From a bacterium 336/3 (GTDB taxonomy: Bacteria > Bacteroidota > Bacteroidia > Cytophagales > Thermonemataceae), in NCBI GenBank assembly GCA_001281695.1, contig LJIE01000001.1, forward strand, positions 2,494,586 through 2,558,585: a DNA stretch of 64,000 bases. Reading direction: 5' to 3'. The translations under genes and the position numbers were made by a program. Positions 16,001 through 26,107 of this stretch are shown piece by piece; the first letter of the stretch is position 1; every line of letters begins with the position of its first letter. A model generated the notes under the pieces. It was given only the letters and a program-made list of their open reading frames with translations. It was not told the DNA's origin and did no database searches.

Positions 16001-16708
16001 ATGTACGAATATACAACCAACGATACACTGCTTTTAAAAGAATACGGAAGAAATGTTCAGAAGTTAGTAGAGTATATCTTGACTATCGAAAATAGAGAAG
16101 AACGTACGCAAAAGGCCAATTTAATTGTGGAATTGATGAAGCAAATCCATCCAAACTACAAAGAAGTGCAAGATATTCCAAGTAAATTTTGGGATGATTT
16201 ATTTATCATTTCTAAGTTTCAGCTGGATGTAGATGCTCCTTTTCCCATGCCTGAAAAAGATGCACTTGGCAAATCTCCACAAAAAGTAGAGTATAGTACC
16301 AATCATATTAAATTCAAACATTATGGTAAAAATATTCAGCTTTTGGTACAAACCATAGGAAAAATGCCCTTGGATGAAAAAAGAAAAGAATTAGAAGTTT
16401 ATTTGTTTAAAATGCTCAAATCGTTCTATCAGGCTTGGCAAAAAGAAAATATAGAAGATGTAGTATTGATAGAGCATATCAAAGAAATTTCTGATAATAC
16501 CATTCGAATTGCTTTGGAAGATGTGGCAGGTGATAAGGGAAGTGTGGAGAATAAAATGAAATTAAAACCCAATCAGCAATTTTATAGTAATAATCCTAAT
16601 TTTAAAAACAATAAATCGAAGAAAAATCAGTTTAATAAGAATAAGAATAAGAATAGAAACCCAAATCAAAACCGTAACAACAATAATAACGGAAATCATA
16701 ATAAATAG
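16001..16708 (+). CDS. DUF4290 protein with Asn/Lys-rich tail
   Basis: A 235-residue protein matching DUF4290, a family restricted to Bacteroidota. The N-terminus (YEYTTNDTLLLKEYGRNVQKLVEY) and the repeat of this pattern around residues 100-115 (HIKFKHYGKNIQLLV) are typical. Residues 195-235 are a low-complexity tail of Asn, Lys and Gln, which may bind RNA or be disordered. The function of the family is unknown. The gene is followed after 73 bases by a glycosyltransferase in the same direction. Confidence 0.85.
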   Translation: MYEYTTNDTLLLKEYGRNVQKLVEYILTIENREERTQKANLIVELMKQIHPNYKEVQDIPSKFWDDLFIISKFQLDVDAPFPMPEKDALGKSPQKVEYSTNHIKFKHYGKNIQLLVQTIGKMPLDEKRKELEVYLFKMLKSFYQAWQKENIEDVVLIEHIKEISDNTIRIALEDVAGDKGSVENKMKLKPNQQFYSNNPNFKNNKSKKNQFNKNKNKNRNPNQNRNNNNNGNHNK

Positions 16709-16781
16709 AACATTGTTCAATTATTAATTAAAACATTAATTGCTCATTGTTCATCATTCAACCAAAAACTATCCAATAATT

Positions 16782-17522
16782 GTGTCTGACGCACTTGTTA
16801 TTATTCCTACATACAACGAAATAGAAAATATAGAAGCTATCATCAAAAAAGTATTTTCATTACCTACAAATTTTGATATACTCATAGTAGATGATGGTTC
16901 GCCAGATGGTACAGCACAAAAAGTACAAGAATTACAAATTATTTACTCAAATCAGCTTTTTTTAGAACAAAGAAAAGGGAAATTGGGTTTAGGGACTGCT
17001 TATATTCATGGATTTAAGTATGCTATGGCCAAAGGCTACGAATATGTTTTTGAGATGGATGCAGACTTTTCACATAATCCTGAAGATTTAATTCGTTTGT
17101 ATCAAGCTTGTAAAGAACAAGGTGCTGATGTAGCTGTTGGTTCTCGTTATGCCACAGGTGTAAATGTAGTGAATTGGCCTATGAAACGAGTTTTGATGTC
17201 ATACTTTGCGGGAAAATATGTTCGTTTTATTACAGGAATGCCAGTAGCTGATCCTACGGCAGGTTTTAAATGTTATCGAGTACAAGTTCTAAAAACTATT
17301 GAATTGGATAAAATTAAATTTATCGGATATGCGTTTCAAATAGAAATGAAGTTTAAAGCTTGGAAATTTGGGTTTAAAGTGGTAGAAGTACCTATTATTT
17401 TTACTGAAAGAGAAAGAGGAAAATCAAAAATGAGTTTCAAAATATTTAAAGAAGCCTTCTTTGGAGTAATTTCTATGAAAATCAACAGTTTCTTTCGAAA
17501 CTACCAAAAAAACAATGCATAA
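16782..17522 (+). CDS. Polyprenol monophosphomannose synthase-like glycosyltransferase
   Basis: A 246-residue GT2 glycosyltransferase of the Dpm1 type, transferring a sugar from a nucleotide donor to polyprenyl phosphate. Motifs: ALVIIPTYNE at the start, VDDGSPDGT, the DADFSHNPED metal-binding segment, GSRYATGV, and PTAGFKCYR. No transmembrane helix follows, as in soluble Dpm1 enzymes. I chose the GTG at 16782, giving MSDALVIIPTYNE, over the TTG at 16740, which adds an unconserved 14-residue lead. No ATG exists upstream in frame. Confidence 0.88.
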   Translation: MSDALVIIPTYNEIENIEAIIKKVFSLPTNFDILIVDDGSPDGTAQKVQELQIIYSNQLFLEQRKGKLGLGTAYIHGFKYAMAKGYEYVFEMDADFSHNPEDLIRLYQACKEQGADVAVGSRYATGVNVVNWPMKRVLMSYFAGKYVRFITGMPVADPTAGFKCYRVQVLKTIELDKIKFIGYAFQIEMKFKAWKFGFKVVEVPIIFTERERGKSKMSFKIFKEAFFGVISMKINSFFRNYQKNNA

Positions 17523-17603
17523 GCATAAACGAGTATAGAAATAAATTATTAAACTATTTTTTTGGAAGTATTACTTTGTATTTAACATAAATAATAAATT
17601 ATT

Positions 17604-18458
17604 ATGAAAAGTTATCTTATTGTATTAATAGCTTGCTCCAGCTTGGTTGGATGTGTTTCTAAAAAGAAATTTAAAGTATTACAAGCTCAACACACAGCTT
17701 TAGAAGTAAATAACAGAACAAACCTTAAAAGTTTGGAAAGAGCAGAAGTAGCTCTGAAAGGTTGTAGTGATGAAAAAGCTCGTTTGGAAAAAGAATTGAG
17801 CGATACCAAAGCCATGAATATGAAGCTCATCTCGCAATCAACGGAAATGGCTATGCTTTCTAAACAAGGAGCTGAAAACTTACAGAACTCTCTTGAAAAA
17901 ATGAAAGAAAAAGATTTACAAATCAGAAACCTTAATGAAGCTATTAATAAAAGGGATTCCATGACTATTGCTCTTGTAACACAACTAAAGAGAGCTGTAG
18001 GTACAGAAAATGAAAATATTGAGGTAAATGTAGAGAAAGGAGTAATTATGGTAAGTATTTCAGATAAGTTTTTGTTTACTACGGGAAGCTATGAGGTAAA
18101 TAAAAGTGCTTATGCAGTTCTAAAAGACGTAGCTACTGTTTTGAAAGATAGACCTACTTTTGATGTATTAGTAGAAGGACATACTGATAATGTTCCTTTC
18201 AAGAAAGGGGATTTAATTGATAACTGGGATTTGAGTGTAAAAAGAGCAACCTCACTTTCTCGCACATTGGTACAACAATTTCAAATTGACCCTAAAAGGC
18301 TTATTCCTGCTGGGCGTGGAGCTCATATTCCTCTTGCTGATAATGCTACTGCTGAAGGAAGAGCTAAAAATCGTCGTACCCGTATTGTAGTGATGCCTAA
18401 AATTGATGAGTTTTATGGTATGATAGAACAAGGAATGAAAGGAGAAGGTAAAAAGTAA
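17604..18458 (+). CDS. OmpA family peptidoglycan-binding lipoprotein
   Basis: A 284-residue envelope protein. A lipoprotein signal (MKSYLIVLIACSSLVGC, Cys17) is followed by a long coiled-coil region (about 25-130) and a C-terminal OmpA-like domain (about 135-275). The latter carries the peptidoglycan-contact pattern VEGHTDNVP, LSVKRATSL and the NRRTRI motif. It probably tethers the outer membrane to the cell wall. It is transcribed alone and ends at a strong terminator at 18481-18511. Confidence 0.92.
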   Translation: MKSYLIVLIACSSLVGCVSKKKFKVLQAQHTALEVNNRTNLKSLERAEVALKGCSDEKARLEKELSDTKAMNMKLISQSTEMAMLSKQGAENLQNSLEKMKEKDLQIRNLNEAINKRDSMTIALVTQLKRAVGTENENIEVNVEKGVIMVSISDKFLFTTGSYEVNKSAYAVLKDVATVLKDRPTFDVLVEGHTDNVPFKKGDLIDNWDLSVKRATSLSRTLVQQFQIDPKRLIPAGRGAHIPLADNATAEGRAKNRRTRIVVMPKIDEFYGMIEQGMKGEGKK

Positions 18459-18480
18459 GTTTTAATCCAAAATATAATAT

Positions 18481-18511
18481 AAAAAGACCTATTGATAAAA
18501 TAGGTCTTTTT
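18481..18511 (+). terminator. Rho-independent terminator
   Basis: AAAAAGACCTATT (18481-18493) pairs perfectly with AATAGGTCTTTTT (18499-18511) around a five-base loop, and a T-run continues to 18512. It lies 22 bases after the OmpA-lipoprotein stop codon. Confidence 0.88.
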
Positions 18512-18643
18512 TGTTTGTGTATTTTATTAATGTTTTGGTATAAAAAAATAGACCTTTCATAAAATTGAGAGTGTAATATTCGCTTGTAAATGATTACCTT
18601 TGCTATTAAATTTAGAATAAAGTATAAAATTACAAGAACACTT

Positions 18644-21559
18644 ATGAAGCCTCTTTACCTTAGCATTTTTTTATTACTTTTTATTCATTTTCAAAGTTTT
18701 GGACAACTACTCTTTTCTTCAGGTCCAAATAGCCCCTTTGGAACATCTCCACTTTCAGGACAACGATTGTACATGCAGGCAGCGGATTTTAATGGTGATG
18801 GAATATCTGATATTGCTATGTCTAGTATTTCAGATAATATTGCTGTGCGTATAGTCAATGAAGATGGTGATCCCACACAAGTAGCAACAGCTCTTTATTC
18901 TTGTGGAGTAGGAGCAGGTGCTGCGGGCATAGCTACGGGCGACTTTGATGGTGATGGAGATATAGATATAGCTGTTGCCAATTCCTCAACCATGAGTATT
19001 AGTCGTTTTAAAAATGATGGCAATGGTGTATTTGCTAATATGGGTAATATTACTACTATTCATGGTGCTGGTTTTAAAGAGTTAATATCTCTAGATATAG
19101 AAGGAGATGGTGATTTAGACTTGATAACAGTTTATGATGATGGAGGAAGTGCAGCCCTTTCTATATTTAAAAACGATGGATTGTTTGCATTGACAGAATT
19201 TACCCAAGGAATATTTTCTGCTTATAGCCCTGAACATGGGATAGCAGTAGGCATATTTGATAATACAATAGGAAAACCAGCTCTAATTTATGTAGATGCA
19301 AGTGATACCGTTAAAATGTTAGTGGACTTAGATACTACTCCAACACCTTCTGATATTTACCAAGAAACAATTTTAGCAAGCCCATCTTTTAGGAGAATAG
19401 CAGTAGGAGATTTTAACCTAGATGGTAATACTGATATTGCTATTTGTAGTGGAACGCCAACACTTGGAAATTTTGTAAGAATTATTGATGGACAAGGAAA
19501 TGGTAGTTTTACCATAGGAGGAAATTTTACGTTTGTTTTCAATAATAATACTTATGACATTCTGGCTATGGATTTGGATAATGATAGTGATTTAGACTTG
19601 ACAATAGCCAAAAGAGGAGCTATAACACAAAGTTTGGTTTTTTATACAAATGATGGAGTAGGTAACTTTTCATCAGCAACACAAGTAGATGTAAATAACC
19701 CTGGAGCTATTGCATTAGGAGATTTCAATATAGATGGTAGACCTGATGTTGTTGTAAGTTCAAGTACAGGTGATGCAAATTATATATTTTTGAACACATC
19801 ATTGGGAGGTATTTCCAACCCAATTCAAGAAACTTATGTAAAAACAAGTTCCAATGGCGATTTTTTACGCTATACCAATGGAGCATTTATTACTAAAACA
19901 ACTAATTTTTCCGTAGAGGGTTGGTTTAGAATAGATGATGCAGCTTTTGCAGATAGTCAATATATATTCTATAATGGAACAGTAGGTTCAGATGGTTTTG
20001 GTTTATTTCTAAAAGCATCTGCTGGAGAGCTAGTGATAGATGCAACAGGTAGTCCTGTGCCTACGGGTTTATTTGCTTCAAATAAGGTTTGGCATCATTT
20101 TGCTGTGGTTAACGATAAAAGTGGAGCATGGCATTTTTATTTAGATGGAGTTAAAAATGCTGGTTATTTAGGTTCGGATCCTGTTACATTACCCAAAAAT
20201 CGGACAATTTTCTGTAAAGATGATGATAATCTGTCTGATGCAAGTTCTATGCGTATAGGGAGTATCTATGAGTTTCGCTTTTGGGATGTGGCTCTAGATA
20301 CAAAAATTATCAGACAATGGATGCATGTACAACTTAAAAAAAATCATCCAAAAGCTTATGCTTTAAATAGTTATATACCTATGGACAGACGTGATGGTGG
20401 CAATTTCAATGCATACGATATAGGTTATCAAATCAATCCGACTGCTTTATACAAAGAAATAGAAATAATCCCTGTGGGATTTATTATATTTGCAACCAGC
20501 GAAGTAGCTCCTGTTGGTGATAATGGTTCTGGTCAAATAGAAAATGCTTCAGCAGATATTAATTCAAGAATAAAAACAGGGATTGAAATAGATTTTAATA
20601 ATGCTCAACCTTTACCTAATGGTGAATTATTGATATCCAGGGTTTTTGATGAGCAACCTGTAAACTTTTACCCAATTAATCCAAGTTTGGTATATAGTAA
20701 AGTTTTTTGGGTATTTAGAAGTTATAATCCAACTCTTACAACTTTTTCGGCATTGGATGAACTTATCATAGATATCAAAGATGACCAATTTATCAGTGGT
20801 TTGTACCCAGTCCTAAACACACCTTCTAATCCTAATCCAGCAGCCAATGCTTTCAAATTATTTATGCGTCCAACAACATCATCATCACCAACAGATTGGG
20901 TGCAAGTAGGTATAGGTACAGGGTTTGGTAGTGTACGAGCTAGACGCCCAGCTAGTACGGTTTCAGAGTTTGGTAGAGAATTGGTGGTAGGAGTAGACCC
21001 AACCACACTTCCTGTTCGTTTGATAAGCTTTGAAGGAAAAAAAATGAACCAAGAAATAAATTTATTGGAGTGGAAAACCAGTTTTGAATTTGATAATGAA
21101 GTTTTTGAGGTAGAAAAGAGTTATGATGCTAAAAACTTCTTCAAAATAGGAGCTTTGGAAGGACAGGAAAAGACCACAAACAATACTCACTACAAGTTTG
21201 AGGATAAATATGCTTTGGAATCAGCTTATTACAGGCTCAAACAAAAAGATAAAAGTGGAAAACTTAGTTACAGTAAAGTGATTCATATTGCTTCATGGGA
21301 TAGTAATAGCTCATTGTTAAAAGTTTACCCCAATCCTGTGAGTACAGAAATGTATTTAGATGTAAAAGTAGTTGAAGATGAAGAGTTTGAATTGAATATT
21401 CAAAATGTTTATGGAGAAAAAACTTTGACTCTAAAAGGTATAAAATCTTCCATAGAACAGGATTTAAACAAACAGATACAAAATTTACCCAAAGGATTGT
21501 ACATTCTAAAATTATCAAATCCTTACAAAAATTATTCTACTAAATTTATCAAAAATTAG
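18644..21559 (+). CDS. FG-GAP/LamG secreted protein, T9SS substrate (copy 1)
   Basis: A 971-residue secreted protein; the ATG at 18644 gives a signal peptide (MKPLYLSIFLLLFIHFQSFGQ). Residues 30-400 carry six or seven FG-GAP/VCBS repeats with calcium-binding DxNxDGxxD-type loops (ADFNGDGISDIAM, GDFDGDGDIDIAV, GDFNLDGNTDIAI, GDFNIDGRPDVVV). A LamG/concanavalin-like domain follows at about 412-620 (NFSVEGWFRIDD, WHHFAVVNDKSGAW). The C-terminus (LLKVYPNPVSTEMYL...KGLYILKLSNPY) is a T9SS sorting domain. It is probably a surface adhesin or glycan-binding protein (inference). A close paralogue lies 54 bases downstream; the last third is nearly identical between them. Confidence 0.88.
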   Translation: MKPLYLSIFLLLFIHFQSFGQLLFSSGPNSPFGTSPLSGQRLYMQAADFNGDGISDIAMSSISDNIAVRIVNEDGDPTQVATALYSCGVGAGAAGIATGDFDGDGDIDIAVANSSTMSISRFKNDGNGVFANMGNITTIHGAGFKELISLDIEGDGDLDLITVYDDGGSAALSIFKNDGLFALTEFTQGIFSAYSPEHGIAVGIFDNTIGKPALIYVDASDTVKMLVDLDTTPTPSDIYQETILASPSFRRIAVGDFNLDGNTDIAICSGTPTLGNFVRIIDGQGNGSFTIGGNFTFVFNNNTYDILAMDLDNDSDLDLTIAKRGAITQSLVFYTNDGVGNFSSATQVDVNNPGAIALGDFNIDGRPDVVVSSSTGDANYIFLNTSLGGISNPIQETYVKTSSNGDFLRYTNGAFITKTTNFSVEGWFRIDDAAFADSQYIFYNGTVGSDGFGLFLKASAGELVIDATGSPVPTGLFASNKVWHHFAVVNDKSGAWHFYLDGVKNAGYLGSDPVTLPKNRTIFCKDDDNLSDASSMRIGSIYEFRFWDVALDTKIIRQWMHVQLKKNHPKAYALNSYIPMDRRDGGNFNAYDIGYQINPTALYKEIEIIPVGFIIFATSEVAPVGDNGSGQIENASADINSRIKTGIEIDFNNAQPLPNGELLISRVFDEQPVNFYPINPSLVYSKVFWVFRSYNPTLTTFSALDELIIDIKDDQFISGLYPVLNTPSNPNPAANAFKLFMRPTTSSSPTDWVQVGIGTGFGSVRARRPASTVSEFGRELVVGVDPTTLPVRLISFEGKKMNQEINLLEWKTSFEFDNEVFEVEKSYDAKNFFKIGALEGQEKTTNNTHYKFEDKYALESAYYRLKQKDKSGKLSYSKVIHIASWDSNSSLLKVYPNPVSTEMYLDVKVVEDEEFELNIQNVYGEKTLTLKGIKSSIEQDLNKQIQNLPKGLYILKLSNPYKNYSTKFIKN

Positions 21560-21613
21560 AAGATATTTATTATATTCAAGAACAAGACGCTTAATATCTT
21601 AACTATACTACCT

Positions 21614-24568
21614 ATGAAAATTATAAAAATAATCTTGCTTTTTCTCATTTTTGAGATTTTGCCAAATAATACATTTGGACAACTCTCTTTTGGGGCACAT
21701 AATAATGTTGGTGTAGGAGGTTTTGCAGGGCAAAAAAATTATATGGCAACAGCAGATTTCAACGGAGATGGCGTTTCGGACTTGGTTGTCAGTAATGAAA
21801 CGAATGTATTGAGAGTAATACTTCTGAATGAAGATGGGCTTTTCCTTTCTTCAAGCCCTTTAAATGCTGCAGGGTCTTTAATGTATGAAGTTGTTACTGC
21901 TGATTTTGATTTAGATGGAGATATCGATGTTGCAGGTATTGATGGAGGAGCATATGCACTACAATTATTTAAAAACAATGGCAATGGCACTTTTACACCA
22001 CCGACTGCTTTCAATATTCCCAATACGCCACCTATCAATTCAAATGGTGCAAGAGCACTAATATCTTATGATTATAACCAAGACGGTTTTTTAGATTTAA
22101 TTTCTTTGGTAAGAAGAGCAGATGGCAATTACGCTTTGGCTATGTTTGAAAACAATACTTCAGGTGGATTTATAACCTCTCGAAGTATTATACCAGGACT
22201 TTTTGGTGTTACTTATGACAATAAACACAAACTTTCTTTTGGAATTTTGGACAATACCTCAGGAAAAGTAGAAATATTTTTGGTGATGAATGGACAAAAT
22301 TTATACAGAATATTTGATATTACGAGTACTCCTAATGCATCCGCTTTATATTCTGGTGTAGCAGGCGATTTATTTGGAGATGTAAAAACGGGAGATTTTA
22401 ATTTGGATGGAAACACCGATATTGCATTTACAAGTAGAGGTAATGGTCTAGCAAATAATTACTTAAAAGTTTCTTCGGGAGATGGTTTTGGTAATATATC
22501 TGACTACTATCAATTGGGTTTCGGAGCGGATACAGATTTAGAAAATATTACAGTACAAGATATTGATAACGATACTGATTTAGATGTTTTGGTTAGTAAA
22601 AAGGGCAATATTGGCGACCCTACTAGAAAAATACTTGTTTTTGAAAATTTAATCATAGATACTTTCCCGTCTGCTAGTTTTAATTTGGGAATTCCAGTTG
22701 TAATACCTACTAATAGCCAACCTACTCAGGTGGTTGTTGCAGATTTTAATGTGGACGGGTTATTAGATATTGCAGTCCCCATTATAGGAGGGGATGATGT
22801 AGATAGATTTTTAAATACATCACCTGTTGCTGAAGCATCTCCATTACCCGATGCAAGCATAAGCACTGGCGGAGCGGGTTTTATCAATGCATCTTTGCTA
22901 CTTTCTAAAACTGTAAATTTTACCATAGAAGGCTATTTTATTGCAGACCCTGCTTTTACAGGGCACAGGCAATATCTTTTTTATAATGGATTTACAGGAA
23001 TGGATGGTTTTGGACTTTATATAGATGATACAGGCTCTGGCGAGTTATTTATTGAAGGAGTGGATAATGTAGGAAATCCTTTTGATTTTTCAACAGGGAT
23101 GAATGTGACATCCGCCACTGAATGGCAACATTTTGTTGTTCAGGTAGATAAAAGTGGAAATTGGAATTTTTATCTCAATGGTGTACCTCGTTTAAGTATT
23201 TCTTCTACAGTAATTATGCAACCAACAAATAATACACTAATTGGTGCAAGAAATTTAACTGTTCCACCAGCAAATTTAGGAATTGATAATGGTAATTTGC
23301 AAGAATTTCGTTTTTGGAATACGGCCTTGGATATTAAAACTATTAGAGAATGGATGCATATTCAAATAGATAATACTCACCCTTTTTATTTTACGCTCAA
23401 TAGTTATTTCCCATTAACTGAAAATACAGGCACAACAGTTAGAGATATTGCTTACACTATCAATACTATATCTTTGTATAAAACTGGAACAATTGTCAAT
23501 CCTGCAGGCTGGGATAATACAGATAGTGCCCCCATAGGTGATAATGGTTCAGGAGAGGTCGAGAATGCATCAGCAAATATTAACTCAAGAATAAAGACAG
23601 GTATTGAAATTGATTTTCAGACTCCATCTGGAGGAAATTTAGTGATTTCCAGAATGTTTGAGGAAAAAGAACCTACTTTTTATCCTAACAATCCAAGCTT
23701 GATATTTAGCAAGGTATTTTGGACTTTTCAGCAATATGGAGGTAGTGCCACATTTGCAGATTTAGATGAACTCATTATTGACATTGAGGATGACCAATTT
23801 ATCAGTGGCTTGTACCCGATTCTGAATACACCTTCAGACCCCAACCCAGCAGCAAGTGCTTTCAAATTATTTATGCGTCCCATAGGTTCTACCAATGCAG
23901 CAGATTGGGTTCAGGTAGGCGAAGGTACAGGATTTGGTAGTGTACGAGCTAGACGCCCAGCTAGTACAGTATCAGAGTTTGGTAGAGAATTGGTTGTGGG
24001 AGTAGACCCAACCACACTTCCTGTTCGTTTGATAAGCTTTGAAGGAAAAAAAATAAACCAAGAAACAAATATATTGGAATGGAAAACCAGTTTTGAATTT
24101 GATAATGAATCTTTTGAAATAGAAAAGAGTTATGATGCTAAAAATTTCTTCAAAATAGGAGCTTTGGAAGGACAAGAAAAGACCACAAACAATACTCACT
24201 ACAAGTTTGAGGATAAATATGCTTTAGAATCATCTTATTACAGACTCAAACAAAAAGATAAAAGTGGAAAATTTAGTTACAGCAAAGTGATTCATATTAC
24301 CTCATGGGATTCAAATAGCTCATTGTTGAAAGTTTATCCCAATCCTGTGAGTACAGAAATGTATTTGAATGTAAAAGTATCAGAAAATGAAGAGTTTGAA
24401 TTGAATATTCAAAATGTTTATGGAGAAAAAACATTGACTCTAAAAGGTACAAAATCTTCCATAGAACAAGATTTAAACAAGCAGATACAAAATTTACCCA
24501 AAGGATTGTATATTTTAAAATTATCAAATCCGTACAAAAATTATTCTACTAAATTTATCAAAAATTAA
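21614..24568 (+). CDS. FG-GAP/LamG secreted protein, T9SS substrate (copy 2)
   Basis: A 984-residue paralogue of the preceding gene with the same order: signal peptide (MKIIKIILLFLIF...TFGQ), FG-GAP/VCBS repeats at about 30-410 (ADFNGDGVSDLVV, ADFDLDGDIDVAG, GDFNLDGNTDIAF, ADFNVDGLLDIAV), a LamG-like domain at about 429-630 (NFTIEGYFIADP, WQHFVVQVDKSGNW), and a T9SS sorting domain at the end. The region after NGSGEVENASANINSRIKTGIEIDF is nearly identical to copy 1 while the N-terminal 600 residues have diverged. The tandem array arose by duplication. A TPR gene follows after 16 bases and may be co-transcribed. Confidence 0.88.
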   Translation: MKIIKIILLFLIFEILPNNTFGQLSFGAHNNVGVGGFAGQKNYMATADFNGDGVSDLVVSNETNVLRVILLNEDGLFLSSSPLNAAGSLMYEVVTADFDLDGDIDVAGIDGGAYALQLFKNNGNGTFTPPTAFNIPNTPPINSNGARALISYDYNQDGFLDLISLVRRADGNYALAMFENNTSGGFITSRSIIPGLFGVTYDNKHKLSFGILDNTSGKVEIFLVMNGQNLYRIFDITSTPNASALYSGVAGDLFGDVKTGDFNLDGNTDIAFTSRGNGLANNYLKVSSGDGFGNISDYYQLGFGADTDLENITVQDIDNDTDLDVLVSKKGNIGDPTRKILVFENLIIDTFPSASFNLGIPVVIPTNSQPTQVVVADFNVDGLLDIAVPIIGGDDVDRFLNTSPVAEASPLPDASISTGGAGFINASLLLSKTVNFTIEGYFIADPAFTGHRQYLFYNGFTGMDGFGLYIDDTGSGELFIEGVDNVGNPFDFSTGMNVTSATEWQHFVVQVDKSGNWNFYLNGVPRLSISSTVIMQPTNNTLIGARNLTVPPANLGIDNGNLQEFRFWNTALDIKTIREWMHIQIDNTHPFYFTLNSYFPLTENTGTTVRDIAYTINTISLYKTGTIVNPAGWDNTDSAPIGDNGSGEVENASANINSRIKTGIEIDFQTPSGGNLVISRMFEEKEPTFYPNNPSLIFSKVFWTFQQYGGSATFADLDELIIDIEDDQFISGLYPILNTPSDPNPAASAFKLFMRPIGSTNAADWVQVGEGTGFGSVRARRPASTVSEFGRELVVGVDPTTLPVRLISFEGKKINQETNILEWKTSFEFDNESFEIEKSYDAKNFFKIGALEGQEKTTNNTHYKFEDKYALESSYYRLKQKDKSGKFSYSKVIHITSWDSNSSLLKVYPNPVSTEMYLNVKVSENEEFELNIQNVYGEKTLTLKGTKSSIEQDLNKQIQNLPKGLYILKLSNPYKNYSTKFIKN

Positions 24569-24584
24569 ACTTCTATAAGAACTT

Positions 24585-26105
24585 ATGAAATATATGTATT
24601 CTTTTTTTATTGTGTTTATTTTATGTATTCACAATAATTCTTTTGCTCAAAATAAAAAAATAGATAGTTTGAAAGCTCAATTGAGCAAACAAACAACCAA
24701 AGACACCAACCAAATGAATACATTGATTACTTTGGGTAGAGTTTTTGCAAGTCAGGATAATAAGATTTCAGAAAGTTATGCAAAACAGGCAGAAACATTG
24801 GCTAAAGAACTCAAACATAAAAAAGGAGAAGCAAGTGCATTGCAAATATTAGGCGTTTTAGCAGACCAAAAAGCTAATTATAAAGATGCAATTGCTTATA
24901 TGTCAAAGTCTTTAGAAATCAATAGACAAGAAAAAAGTAATAAGGGAATATCAGCATGTTTAAATAATTTGGGAACATATTACTTTAAAATAGGAGATTA
25001 CACAGAAGCTCTTAAATGCCATTCAGAATCTGTAGTAATTAAAGAAAAAATGGGGGATGATGGAGGGATTATAGGTTCTAATATCAATATTGGATTAGTG
25101 TATGACCAACAAAAAGATACAAAAAAAGCAAAAGAATATTATGAGAAAGCTTTAAAAATGTCTGAAAAAAATGAAGAATATGCAGAACAAAAAGCAGCAG
25201 CTTTATTTAATTTAGCTGTTATTTATGGAGAAGAGGGAGATATTCAAAAAAGCTTAGAGTATAATCAAAAAGCATTGGATATTCGAGTGGAAATACAGGA
25301 CGATGTAAAAATACCAGAAAGTTATAGAGCTTTGGGAGAAGTATATACAGCCTTGAAAGACTATACCAAAGCTCAAAAATACTTGGATGATGCTCTCAAA
25401 ATGTCCAAAGAAATAGAAGACAGATTAACAGAATCTGTTGCTTACAGTAGTATGGGAGATTTATACAAAGAGAAAAAAGAATTTAAAACTGCCATTGACT
25501 ATCACCTAAAAGGGTATGCTTTAGCTAAAGAAATTGGAGCAAAGCATGTAATGTTGGATGCAGCCAAAGATTTGAAAGAAAATTATTTAGAAATAAAAGA
25601 TAAAAAAGCCTCAAATGAATGGGGAATAAAATTTACTGAACATAAAAAAGAAATATTTGATGAAGAAAAACAAAAAGAATTTTTAAGAGTAGAAGGGAAG
25701 TTAGATTTAGAACGTAAACAAGCTAAAGAACAAAGAGACAAAGAAGTACAAGCAGACAAAGAAGCCAAAGAATTACAAAGAAAAAACAATCTTCAATATT
25801 CAGCGATTTTTATTGCTTTGGTGAGTATATTTTTAATTGTAATAGGTTTTGCTCGTAAAACAATGCGTACATCTACTGTTGAAAATATTGTTTTCTTCAT
25901 TTTACTCATTTTCTTTGAGTTTATCTTGGTATTCCTAGACCCATTCATCTCAGTTTATACAAATGGTTTTCCTGTTTTCACATTACTGGCAAATGTGGCT
26001 GTGGCACTTGCATTTATGCCTATTCATAGAATGTTAGAAAAGATTCTCAAAAAGAAACTTGCCAAAGAAAAATATGAAGCTCGTTTAGGTATTGATATTG
26101 AATAA
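24585..26105 (+). CDS. TPR-repeat membrane protein
   Basis: A 506-residue protein with a signal peptide (MKYMYSFFIVFILCIHNNSFAQ), about seven tetratricopeptide repeats over residues 60-340 (patterns such as ACLNNLGTYYFKIGDYTEALKCHSESVVIKEKMGD), a charged coiled coil (345-400) and two or three transmembrane helices (405-425, 432-452, 460-480). This is the sensory half of Bacteroidota TPR-sensor histidine kinases, but no kinase or DNA-binding domain follows; the cytoplasmic end is only about 25 residues. It lies 16 bases after the second FG-GAP gene, which suggests co-expression. Function is unknown. Confidence 0.82.
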   Translation: MKYMYSFFIVFILCIHNNSFAQNKKIDSLKAQLSKQTTKDTNQMNTLITLGRVFASQDNKISESYAKQAETLAKELKHKKGEASALQILGVLADQKANYKDAIAYMSKSLEINRQEKSNKGISACLNNLGTYYFKIGDYTEALKCHSESVVIKEKMGDDGGIIGSNINIGLVYDQQKDTKKAKEYYEKALKMSEKNEEYAEQKAAALFNLAVIYGEEGDIQKSLEYNQKALDIRVEIQDDVKIPESYRALGEVYTALKDYTKAQKYLDDALKMSKEIEDRLTESVAYSSMGDLYKEKKEFKTAIDYHLKGYALAKEIGAKHVMLDAAKDLKENYLEIKDKKASNEWGIKFTEHKKEIFDEEKQKEFLRVEGKLDLERKQAKEQRDKEVQADKEAKELQRKNNLQYSAIFIALVSIFLIVIGFARKTMRTSTVENIVFFILLIFFEFILVFLDPFISVYTNGFPVFTLLANVAVALAFMPIHRMLEKILKKKLAKEKYEARLGIDIE

Positions 26106-26107
26106 AA

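Noticed and set aside
16612-16706. A-rich short-period repeat AATAAGAATAAG
   Set aside because: It is coding low complexity (Asn/Lys tail), not a separate tandem-repeat locus.
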